Assembly: GCA_039621445.1 (NCBI GenBank)
Contig: CP154957.1
Span: 27,822,541 to 27,886,540, forward strand
Length of the DNA: 64,000 nucleotides
Direction: 5' to 3'
Source of the DNA: Euglena gracilis
Lineage: Eukaryota > Euglenida > Euglenophyceae > Euglenales
Shown here: positions 57,101 through 64,000 of the stretch, one piece after another
Numbering within the stretch: position 1 is the stretch's first letter
Layout: every line of letters begins with the position of its first letter
Translations under genes and position numbers: made by a program
The notes under the pieces: generated by a model
Told to the model about the DNA's origin: nothing
What the model saw: the letters and a program-made list of their open reading frames with translations, nothing else
Database searches by the model: none

Positions 57101-60100
57101 ACGATCCTTCTCCGTTTCAACCTACAGTGTCTTAATTGAAGCATCCTTTCCTGTTCAGTTGCCTCATAAAAGGCGACCGAAGGGAGGAGAAAGAAACGGA
57201 GGAATCACAAAGATCATAACAACAGCGCGACACTACCCCCAGCCCAGTTATGCACACTGACAGAAATCTACACCAAAAAACAAACTGGATGGCTGAGCGA
57301 CAACATCGCCACAGGAATGGACCGGGAGGGGCCTGAGGGCATTCAAATAGTGCCGTTGCAAGTATGTCTGCGCGTTCTCGCCTTTGATGGTCGTGCGGGG
57401 GGCCGGCGCCACGCCAAGGGCCCGGGAAATGCACTGCAAAAGCGCGTTGGGTTATCAAATGACCTCCCCCCAATTACCATACGATCACTAAACTGCTGTT
57501 GGAGGGGGGGGAGTGCGGCAAAGGGGGTCCTCCAACCCCACCCAAGGGCTCTGGGGTGGGCAGGGTCTTACCAGCAAAGAACACGGTGAACATCGTGCTG
57601 CAGGCCAGCTTGGTGTAGTTGGTGGGCCACAGCGGCCACGGGGCAGCCTAGGGTTCAAGAAGAGTGGGTTGAACCGGCCCCTGCCTCCCAGGGGACTCCC
57701 CCGGCCATCGCCGGCAGCTCCCCGTCGCAGGTCTGGTGCTGGATGGCGGCCCCCGTCTGCTTGAACGCCGGCCCCATGCCGCGGCGGGCCCGCCGGCAGA
57801 AACCCCCTCCCAAGGTGGTGGGCGGAATGGTTGCGGGATCATTCCGGAATAATCCGTTCAGGATTTCGGTGGGGTTTTGTCCATCACCATGGATGGGCTG
57901 GGGGATGTGGGAGATGGACCGCCTCCTGTGAAGCCCTCTCCGTCATGGTGGGTTTGTCCGGTTTTCTTTTGAGGCCTATTTCAGCCGGAATTGGCCGGCC
58001 ATTGAACAAGGGAATTTTTTTGTCTTGGGGGGTGCCAATGGGCGGTCTCTGAAATCCAGTTGTTTCAACTACAAAACTCATTTGCACCAACGTCATTATC
58101 ACCCCAAATTTAAGCAACCCTTGGGGCCAAACTGAGCAACCCCGTGAGCCGATCTGGCTGAAACCCAAGTTTAAGTGACGGATTGCTCAAATTTGTGGGG
58201 AGTGTTACACTAATAGCTGAGGAATGCCTGGCTTCAATGGCTCGGCCCAAGGCAACCTTGTGGGTTTTTTTTTTGAGGTCCCAACACTTCCGGCAAACCA
58301 CTCGCAAAACGAAACTCCCAGAAAGGGCCATAATAGAAATCATTCCAGTTCAGAATATGCAGGGTTGTTGCCAAAGCAGTTGCATGGTCCGAATGTTGAA
58401 GCCGAGGAGGCTCAGCGTCCAGCCTGGGGCACCGCTGCCGCCAGTGAAGCGCGACCAGACGTCCTGGTGGGGGTCGATCCAGATGGAAAAGCCGTGGTGC
58501 AGAGGGAGCACCTGCAGGGGGGTAACCTCCCCAATAGAAGCCCTCGGGTTTTGACCACTGGCCCGGATGGAAGCCCCGCCCCCCTTTGGCACAGAGGCAA
58601 AGAGGGTGAAAAAAAGTGCCTCGTATAGAAGCCCCCCCCATTTTCGCCCAACGGTCCGAAAAGAAGCCCCAGGGCCTTTTATTGGGGGGAGGTTAAATAC
58701 TTTCAACAAATTGACTACCATGCTTCTCTGGATGGAAGTATTGCAGTGCATCGCACCCTGAATGGCCAAAGCTGAACAAATAACAGAAATGCATTCACTC
58801 CTCAACATTCAGTCATAAAAGATAAAAACAGGCAATCCCACCTAACAAAACCAAAACACATGGTTCTTAAGAATAATGCATCACCATTGCTGGCACGACC
58901 ATTGCTGGTGTTGAATACCCCCCAATCAAAACACACATGGGCCGATAAAGATGGCTGCCTGAAACACTGATGAAGAGCTCCAGATTTGGCCCTAAATAGC
59001 ATTTTTTTGGTTGCATCTTCATTCTGAATCTCTAAGAACTCACTGGCCTTAGGCTCGCCTTCCCCTGTTCAATAAGCTTTCCATTAGGCTTTGATTTGGA
59101 ATTTGGAATGCTTGACCCTGTATGCACTAGCGCTGGAAAACAGTCATTCCTTTTTGGCAGAGATACTTTAGCCTTCAAAAAATGATCACTGGCACACAAT
59201 AGAAGCGTAAACCTCACCAAACCTAGTGTATGACCAATGGCTCTACTTCCAATTCAGTAGTGGGTCCATCAAAATCATTTCAACCTCAATTCTCTTTGCA
59301 TTGAAATATGTTCGTTTCACACATTACTGGGGTGCACAATATCCCTCCCCTTGTTGTCGTGAGGCACAAAAGCAATGTGAAATGAAATGAACCTGCGACG
59401 AAGATGGTTGTCCACAAACACATGCCACTTGGGTGGGGTTATATATTATCCACCTGGATATAATACTGCCCCTCATCCTGGGAAATGTGAGTGTTAGGTG
59501 TAAAGTTCATTTATTTCAAATAATTTTAAAATAAAAATTTTGTGCATAATTGGCAGTTTTTTGGGGGGCATTTTCACAGTTTCGCTTTGTTTTGGTATTT
59601 GGTTCGACTCTGGGTCATGGCGTTGCTTGAGAAAAATTGATCCCTCGGGTCCAACCAGCCCTCCCACCCTCCCTCCCTCCATCGACCGGTTCTAGTCATT
59701 TTTGGCTTTTGGGGCGCAAGAATTGGAAAATGATGGGCAGAATGGGTCGGATTTGGGCTGGCCAGAGCAAATTTTGGGTAAAAAATCGACTTTTTTTGCA
59801 TAATTAACCGTTTTGGGGGGGATGTTTTGCAGTTTCGATTTTTTCCCACTCAGTTCGAACCCGGTTTGGCCTGGCACCCCCATGGGGGGGGGGGGTCAGG
59901 TCAGCCAACAGCCTTTTTCCAGCCAGCCCAAATTTTACTTCATTTGAGCTGGTCCCCCAGAGGGATCTTGGCCAAAGCCCTGTAGCCATCCAGCCTGGTT
60001 GCAAAATAAAACTCCTCGATGGGGGAGGAGGGGGGTCCGAGGCTGGAAGAAGTCTGCTGCTGGCTGGCTGGACCTTCCCTGGGGGATGGGGTGCCCTTTG

Positions 60101-60917
60101 GCTTAAACGAAAAAAAAAGACGCCCTGCTTGTTGTGATAATTCTTCATAAATTAAAAAAAAAGGAAAAAACACCTTCATAGAAAGCGAAGAAGAACACCA
60201 ATTATTAGATATACAGCAAAAAAACACTTTAAAAAAACTTGGAAAGATTGGGAACCATTTTGAAAGGTGCCAACTTCGTCAAGAATGAGCACGGCTCACC
60301 ACATTGTACAGGTAATCCAGGTACTCTGTGTCGTAGATCCCTGGCCCTGCGTCAAGCTTCCTTTCAGACCTGAAAAAAAGTGGTTATGGACTGCTTGCAT
60401 CCGAAACAATTCCAATGCAAAGTGGTGAAGAAAAAAAAACAGCCCAAGTTCACATGCATCGGGAATGCATTTTGTTGCATTCCCACAAAAAAAAGCCTGC
60501 TCCGCGTGCTCGATCGCCTCCCACGTGATGAGGAAGCGCAGGAGGTTGAAGCCCCACTGCTGGAGGCGCCCAAAATGCTCATCCGCCTCCTTCAATGGGA
60601 AGGGACGGCCGACAAATGAAACTGCTCTGTGGTTGGTCGAGGGAAGCCCTGGACGACCGTGTCAGACAAGCCATAGCTTACCACCCAGACAAGCTGCCCC
60701 AGGTGAAAGAAACTTTTCATGAGGCGTTCTGACCAGCTGTCTCTCAGGCCTCCCCTCTGCGAAGAACTCTTCTAACTTGTCGTTCTTCCAGGTGTAGCCA
60801 CAGGGCGACGCAGGTAGCTTGCTGCTGCCGCCGACGTTGATGCCTCGGAAATATACGGTGCGGCCCGCGTCATCGAGGAAGCGGTTGCCCTCGATACGTA
60901 GGGCCATAAAAGACACC
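42104..60917 (-). CDS. GH5 glycosidase gene, endoglycoceramidase / steryl-beta-glucosidase type (gene span, at least 15 exons)
   Basis: The minus-strand exons join into a GH5 TIM-barrel enzyme of the group that hydrolyses beta-glucosides of sterols or ceramides. Landmarks in order: [33 protein letters not shown] and [72 protein letters not shown] (Glu of NEP, acid/base); [37 protein letters not shown] (Glu of GETG, nucleophile); [20 protein letters not shown]; and a C-terminal beta domain. Both catalytic glutamates and the HQD motif are intact. No signal peptide is obvious before [10 protein letters not shown], which suggests a cytosolic enzyme like the fungal steryl-glucosidases. Weak points are a frame slip in exon 9 and a missing segment between exons 14 and 15. 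Confidence 0.93.
42188..44599. other. intron between GH5 exons 14 and 15
   Basis: C/G-run hairpins (43740-44060, 44310-44410), a hairpin at 43396-43430 (TTGGCTCGTGTCAACGAGCC with its complement) and AT-rich text. No exon was recognised, although one is expected. Confidence 0.5.
44600..44795 (-). CDS. GH5 exon 14
   Basis: After ctttgtgag: [20 protein letters not shown] then [20 protein letters not shown] and FSRDQ...YDGGRA. It ends at CCT|GTGTGA. The 'lWNYxxDNSxxxGDxWNxEDLSxFS' block closes the TIM barrel. The one-base entry (G) joins in phase to exon 13 ending GATGC. Confidence 0.93.
44885..45651. mobile_element. hAT-like MITE with 8-bp target duplication
   Basis: The ends CAGGGTTTCCCACAAATTCG and its complement are inverted. 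GGATTGAG lies directly outside each end (44877-44884 and 45652-45659). CAGGG...CCCTG termini and 8-bp duplications are the hAT signature. Sub-terminal arrays of 'gattattcgt' occur at both ends (44930-44960 and 45544-45630). There is no transposase, so it is non-autonomous. It lies in the intron between GH5 exons 13 and 14. Confidence 0.9.
46043..46172 (-). CDS. GH5 exon 13 (nucleophile Glu)
   Basis: [20 protein letters not shown] then [20 protein letters not shown] and LDA. The Glu of GETGIP is the catalytic nucleophile. Between exons 12 and 13 relatives have a further segment that was not securely found. A candidate is [18 protein letters not shown] on the minus strand near 48060-48115. The 3' end fits at GATGC|GAGCGG. 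Confidence 0.93.
48240..50291 (+). pseudogene. DIRS-like copy 5, recombinase remnant inside a GH5 intron
   Basis: On the + strand (antisense to the GH5 gene), [15 protein letters not shown]-like text at about 48905 matches the junction segment of copy 1. Then come the recombinase parts: [20 protein letters not shown] (49190-49260), [12 protein letters not shown] (49735-49770, His-x-x-Arg) and, after an inserted [24 protein letters not shown] (50190-50260, catalytic Tyr). Upstream, PPKKSL near 48330 may be a gag remnant. RT is not recognisable. Confidence 0.82.
49765..50143. mobile_element. G-rich MITE inserted in the recombinase remnant
   Basis: 15-bp perfect inverted ends GGTTTGATATAAGGA (49765-49779 and 50129-50143). 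Inside are two direct copies of a G-run block containing CCCTGCGGGCCAGGAGGG (49800-49860 and 50060-50115). It splits the sequence between the His-x-x-Arg and Tyr boxes. Confidence 0.88.
50697..50759 (-). CDS. GH5 exon 12
   Basis: [20 protein letters not shown] ending CAG|GTGCGC. HWYDG(I)TLxxK is contiguous in relatives. Only one Gly codon is needed, and GACGGC is present on both sides of the intron. Confidence 0.88.
50763..51651 (-). mobile_element. inverted-repeat element forming the intron between GH5 exons 11 and 12
   Basis: CAAGCACCTATG at 50765-50776 is complementary to CATAGGTGCTTG at 51640-51651. On the minus strand the coding sequence TATGACGGC ends exactly where the element begins, and GACGGCATC resumes right after it, so GACGGC looks like a target duplication. 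CCCAGTCACG repeats lie just inside both ends (50799-50835 and 51555-51633). The body is GGCCACTTTTGGC-like text. No ORF. Confidence 0.8.
51652..51726 (-). CDS. GH5 exon 11 (HWYDG)
   Basis: [20 protein letters not shown] then HWYDG. VxxxHWYDG is conserved near the active site. The 5' start may lie upstream ([16 protein letters not shown] also reads through). The 3' end coincides with the start of an inverted-repeat insertion. No usable GT donor gives the conserved HWYDG-ITL join. Confidence 0.88.
51992..52117 (-). CDS. GH5 exon 10
   Basis: After acceptor gaggcgcag: [20 protein letters not shown] then [20 protein letters not shown] and EK. It matches 'VDFxxDFxxPFxxxxxxAIRxxxPxAxxFIE'. The donor is AAA|GTGAAG. 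Confidence 0.92.
52836..53268. repeat. 433-bp direct duplication, copy 1
   Basis: Near-identical to 53534-53967. It contains ACTGCAAAAA repeats near 53040-53095. It lies in the GH5 intron between exons 9 and 10. Confidence 0.93.
53534..53967. repeat. 433-bp direct duplication, copy 2
   Basis: Separated from copy 1 by 265 bp, which is itself bounded by a 33-bp direct repeat starting AGCCAGATATCGACAG (53269 and 53480). No convincing target duplication outside, so tandem duplication is as likely as an LTR pair. Confidence 0.92.
54100..54660 (-). CDS. uncertain exon-like frames in GH5 intron
   Basis: The minus strand reads [20 protein letters not shown] and [16 protein letters not shown], then [20 protein letters not shown] with [15 protein letters not shown] in a long open frame. 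Composition is protein-like and GC-rich. Relatives of the GH5 enzyme have only a few residues between exons 9 and 10, so this would be an insertion, a gene fragment or another gene. No family was recognised. Confidence 0.3.
55304..55454 (-). CDS. GH5 exon 9, with frame slip
   Basis: After acceptor tttgtgcag: [20 protein letters not shown] then HARAWKDG. The conserved continuation [19 protein letters not shown] is in another frame. The family has 'ARAW..G.ECPW' here with no gap. A one-base indel near 55365-55375 (mutation or sequence error) would explain it. The donor is GG|GTGAGG. Confidence 0.8.
55815..56075. other. AATAATAAC-rich palindromic remnant
   Basis: CCAAATAATAACTCC and GACTTCGGTTGTCCAG at the left, and GGCTCCAACTTTGGTTGCCC with CAATAATAACCC at the right, resemble the cores of the C-tipped MITEs but are diverged. 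Confidence 0.4.
56820..56951 (-). CDS. GH5 exon 8 (acid/base Glu)
   Basis: [20 protein letters not shown] then [20 protein letters not shown]. The Glu in MNEP is the proton donor of GH5. The donor is TCCG|GTGCGG. The start could also be at CGG (AAG acceptor, giving RLKDLP), which fits exon 7 in phase 0. Confidence 0.92.
57323..57415 (-). CDS. GH5 exon 7
   Basis: [20 protein letters not shown] then [10 protein letters not shown]. It matches 'FAPxTxIxGxNxQxYLQxHYxxA'. The only nearby AG acceptor (ttttgcag, 57441) leaves the frame one base out with exon 6. Either a base is missing in the sequence or the intron is non-canonical. The likely donor is CCG|GTCCAT. Confidence 0.85.
57572..57647 (-). 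CDS. GH5 exon 6 (WPTNY block)
   Basis: After acceptor aaccctag: [20 protein letters not shown] then TVFFAG. The donor is the strong site G|GTAAGA. WPTNYxKLAxATMFTLFFAG is a hallmark of this GH5 group. Confidence 0.93.
57697..57777 (-). CDS. GH5 exon 5
   Basis: [20 protein letters not shown] then LPAMAGG, the conserved 'F..TGAAxxHQ' helix between the HQD strand and WPTNY. The 5' start is uncertain and may lie up to 30 bases upstream. The donor is probably GGA|GTCCCC. Confidence 0.85.
58395..58511 (-). CDS. GH5 exon 4 (HQD motif)
   Basis: It begins after acceptor ccctgcag and encodes [20 protein letters not shown], then [15 protein letters not shown]. The IDPHQDxWSR motif lines the active site. 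The 3' boundary is uncertain. A palindromic MITE ends 10 bases upstream of its 5' boundary, within the intron. Confidence 0.92.
58524..58694. mobile_element. palindromic MITE abutting GH5 exon 4
   Basis: AACCTCCCCAATAGAAGCCC at the left faces CTTTTATTGGGGGGAGGTT at the right. Several internal GAAGCCCC units repeat. On the GH5 strand its end supplies a C-rich tract (ggttacccccctgcag) leading to the exon 4 acceptor. Confidence 0.82.
58812..60290. other. intron between GH5 exons 3 and 4 (upstream part)
   Basis: No exon seen. Contains 'gctggctggacc' G/C-run repeats at 59880-60090 of the type also found at 40.8 and 46.7 kb, and T-rich text. Confidence 0.5.
60300..60347 (-). CDS. GH5 exon 3
   Basis: [16 protein letters not shown], a short exon ending in a canonical donor GTG|GTGAGC. 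Joined in phase 0 to exon 4 it gives [20 protein letters not shown], as in the family. Confidence 0.9.
60503..60622 (-). CDS. GH5 exon 2
   Basis: [20 protein letters not shown] then [20 protein letters not shown]. The first Val codon needs the G at 60622 or the last G of exon 1. The 3' boundary fits at GCG|GAGCAG, with no GT donor nearby giving the conserved EHAGPG. Confidence 0.9.
60746..60917 (-). CDS. GH5 exon 1
   Basis: It follows acceptor ttctgtcttcag. The first ATG (60907) begins [20 protein letters not shown], continues [15 protein letters not shown] and ends EEFFAEGRP. The [11 protein letters not shown] block is the N-terminal signature of this GH5 group. The 11 bases before ATG would be 5' UTR, or earlier exons may exist. 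The 3' end fits the protein at CCT|GAGAGA, not at a GT. Confidence 0.9.
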
Positions 60918-62122
60918 CTGAAGACAGAAAATAAAACAGTGAGAAACAAATGGCCAAACAGCAACAACAATCCAAATAAGAGGAAGAAACAAGAACTAAA
61001 AACCAGCCAGTTGTATACAAGACGAACTTGGGATAAATATCAAAATCCACATCACATATTTCCACAACTGGAAAAATCTCATCACCCTTCCCAGTGTGCT
61101 CATTGCTTGCAAAATTTGTTTTATCCGTTGAGAATTCAATGAATGCAAATTTAACAAACAAATCAAGCATTTAAGAATGAAAATTCATTTTAGGAAAACA
61201 CTCTGATGATAAAGTGCCTCGGTTGCTCTGACCCTCCCATATGAGGTCTTGAAATTCTGCTCACACATATAGCTAGGGGCTGGAAGCTTGGGGGAATCAG
61301 TGCTCTGGTGGGAATGACTTCATTTTCTCAGCCAGAAGTTACCATTTCCCCATATCAAGGTTGTTTTGGAGCAGCGAGCATTGGCACCACAAAAAGTGTG
61401 GCAAAATATCACTCAGCTCAAATTATGACCCCTGCCGGCGGAAAGCGCCAAAGGAAGTGAAATTTTCTCACCCACCCCAAAAAAACAAGGGCAAAAAGAA
61501 GGAAATACCCAACTGACAGCCCCCCCCCCCCCGAAAAGGGGGGCATTGGAAAATTCCAAATTTTGGAGTACAGGGTTTGCTAGCATTGTTTATTTGAGGA
61601 GTGAAAAATGGCTGCCTTGCACCTTTTACTGACTCTGAACTGTAGCATGTGAAAATTGGTTGAAGAAATGGCCATGTTTCAGTCAAGATTGTCAATGGGA
61701 TATCATTTATGAATAGCAAGTGTCGGGATGAAATTCAGACAAAACAGAATCTTGTTGGAAACTGTCTTTTCTTCTAAATTTTCAACATTTCATTATTTCT
61801 TTTGTTGTGAAATTGTGTTTTTCAGTCACCCCTTGCCAATTCCATCCGTGAGATATAATGATGCTAAATTAAAATGCCACAGGCTTTCCAAGATTACATT
61901 TTCGATGAAATTTGTAATAACAATCAAGAAGAAAAGTTACACCCAAAATGTGAATACCTAGATGAAAATTGAAGCAGGATCGAGCAACAAGAAATTGGAG
62001 AATGGGGTTAGGGCAAGGCATCATGCACTGCACGATAAGGTCACGGACAGCGAACAGCAGATACATCAATGTGGTGACTTGTTCATCAATCTCATGTAGA
62101 CACACACATACATATTCCAGTG

Positions 62123-62163
<41 letters not shown>

Positions 62164-62182
62164 ATATATGTATCTATATATA

Positions 62183-62221
<39 letters not shown>

Positions 62222-64000
62222 CTATGTATATATACATACATACATATTCCAGTGAACATATATATATATATATACATATATATGTATGTATGTATGTATG
62301 TATCAAAACTACCTCAGAACTACCTCAAAACTACATAATTCAAGCTGATACATCAATGTGGCGACTCATTTATTAATACAATATACATTTTTTCAAAATA
62401 TCTCCCTCTGACCCAAGCACCTCACACATCCTGTGGATAGGGTATTGTAAGCGTCAGGTCAGGGGTGAGTTCAACAACCTTCATGAAAAGCGAAGAGTGA
62501 GCGTTGAATGAGGAGCAGCATCACGTTTCCTCTTCCTTGCCCCCCTTTTTACCGCTGCGTGGTTTCTGTGATGTTGGAGCCCGTCCCTTGACTGAGGGTA
62601 GCCTGTGAGAGATTTGATAAAAGATGGGATAAGGGGCCATCGTGGGGGGGTAGTGAAGCACTATGCAAAGGGCGATGCAACAAGCCACTTTTTTTTAAAA
62701 AAAAATGTGGAATGCCAAAAAAACCTCAAATTTGCATAATGGCCCAGTTGCCCCCGCAAAATATTTCATCAGCCTATTTTGATGCAAATTAGTCAAAAAA
62801 AAATGGAACAGGCATGACGTGATCTATGTAAGCCCAAAAAAAAGCCATTAAGGCGTACATCCTTTCTAAAAATGAGGCCTGTTGCAAAAAAATGACATCT
62901 TGTTGAATCATTAGAGACCTCAATTTAAACGAGAGATACAAACGTTGAAAATGTTGGATTTCTGACAAAAAAGCTGAATAAATGAAAAATCCAAACAGGC
63001 CGGTGGGAATATTTTATGAGCTCACATTAAGCACACCGCTGTTGTGGGCGCTTCAACCCAGGAATCTTTGTTATTGTGCCTGAACGTCCATACTTCTCAT
63101 ATTCCTCGGATATTTTTTTGGTGCGACGATCCTGTGATTGGACAAGCAACAACAAAAAGCATTTCCCATAACAGAGAGAACACCCGATAATCAACAACTG
63201 CACCATTCAGACTGCTGGTTTCATTGTGGAGCTGGTCCTGAGAGAAAGAAGCAGAAAAGAAACGATGCTCATCATGAATTCTTGTGATATGCTCTCGCAA
63301 TTTTTGTGAAGCCAGGTGAAGGGGTCTCCCAAACGGATACAGAAACCTCACCTCAAGCCAAATAGCGATGGGTGACGGGTTTTTGGTTTATCGAAGTTCA
63401 GATCTCACACGGGAGTGTTCGTTTCAGTTCGATAATAGCAACCCACCTTCTGCACCTTGTTCCTCCAGCTGATGTCATGAAAATGAAATATATCAACAAG
63501 GGTCCCTCGTTCTCCCCTCCTGTGCCTCCCAAAGTCAAACAGTGAGAAAGTGGGTAGGAAATTCCCGCAGATATTTTTCGACACATTTGGAGGAAATTAA
63601 AATTTCGAGATTTTCCACCATATGAATTATCTCAAAAATAAGGTCACTTCATCACCAACGACATCTGGCCGGGGGGCGGGGGGTGGGGGCGGGGGGGCTG
63701 ATTTTGGCAATCAAATTTGGCTGTGCCAGGAACAGGGGAAAGACCCCTTTTCATCCCAATCAGCATGGGCATGGGTGGGATGGGGGTGAAGTGGGGTCAC
63801 ACAAAATGAAGGGGGAAAGCTTTGGATGGGGTTCATATTTAATCTTGAAGACTTTAAACACTTTCCTTGTGGATGAAGACGCGCAATGCTGCTTTAAAAA
63901 TTGGGAAGGCAAACCTATGGGGGAGCTAACTTGGTTTGGGCTGTGTGGCGACCGGCCTTTGTGTAATCATCCCTAAGGTGGTTTGGGGGTTATGAATGGA
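60918..64000. other. upstream flank of the GH5 gene, no gene recognised
   Basis: AT-rich. Contains a C-run at 61520-61532, a microsatellite (62124-62300) and A/T homopolymers. The reading frames at 63097-63586 (minus) and 63683-63976 (plus) have no family resemblance or splice support. The GH5 promoter and any 5' UTR exons should lie in the first part. Confidence 0.45.
62124..62300 (+). repeat. (TA)n microsatellite with TATC / TGTA interruptions
   Basis: TA dinucleotides form two main blocks, each preceded by 'catattccagtgaacata' (62111 and 62243), so the unit was itself duplicated. ATGT tetranucleotides follow. Confidence 0.95.

Noticed and set aside
62092-62376. Ile-Tyr repeat proteins
   Set aside because: Translation of the TA microsatellite.
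63097-63586. Minus-strand frames near the window end as a small gene
   Set aside because: No domain, no splice logic, composition like the surrounding non-coding sequence.

Overview
This window is nuclear DNA from a eukaryote, probably a unicellular alga or another protist. The evidence is short GC-rich exons with spliceable boundaries and consistent codon phase, lying in long, AT-richer introns full of homopolymers, hairpins and retrotransposons. There is no bacterial-style gene packing. The lineage cannot be fixed from the sequence alone. No rRNA, tRNA or CRISPR array was recognised.

Layout. (1) About 1.0-20.0 kb, + strand: one multi-exon gene, possibly two. Its exons reconstruct DEAD-box helicase core segments in which the catalytic motifs have been replaced. 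There appear to be two such domains joined by a Pro/Ala-rich linker, followed by a leucine-rich-repeat exon and an acidic C-terminal exon ending at 20031. Its introns hold a 1.2-kb terminal-inverted-repeat element, long GT/AC microsatellites and several hairpin MITEs. (2) About 20.4-36 kb: an intergenic block built almost entirely of DIRS-like tyrosine-recombinase retrotransposons in both orientations. All are decayed, one is internally deleted, and one is split by a nested 1.55-kb LTR-bounded element that carries an intact 197-codon ORF. (3) About 36-42 kb: palindromic MITEs, a cluster of GCGC palindromes, and one clear minus-strand exon with a Cx9Cx10Cx2H zinc finger. (4) About 42.1-60.9 kb, minus strand: a GH5 glycosidase gene of the endoglycoceramidase / steryl-beta-glucosidase type, spread over at least 15 exons. 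Its introns contain a hAT-like MITE with an 8-bp target duplication, a degenerate DIRS recombinase, G-rich MITEs, and an inverted-repeat insertion sitting exactly at a coding junction. (5) About 61-64 kb: non-coding sequence with an AT microsatellite.

The two host genes converge, and the retrotransposon block fills the space between them. The GH5 gene keeps both catalytic glutamates. The helicase-like gene has lost the Walker A lysine/threonine and the DEAD box, so if expressed it probably acts as a binding scaffold and not as an ATPase. Several GH5 introns fit the protein only with GAG at their 5' end. Together with the inverted-repeat intron and MITEs abutting exons, this suggests that transposable elements have been generating introns here. 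Exon boundaries were inferred by eye from phase and protein similarity; no alignment or transcript data were available.
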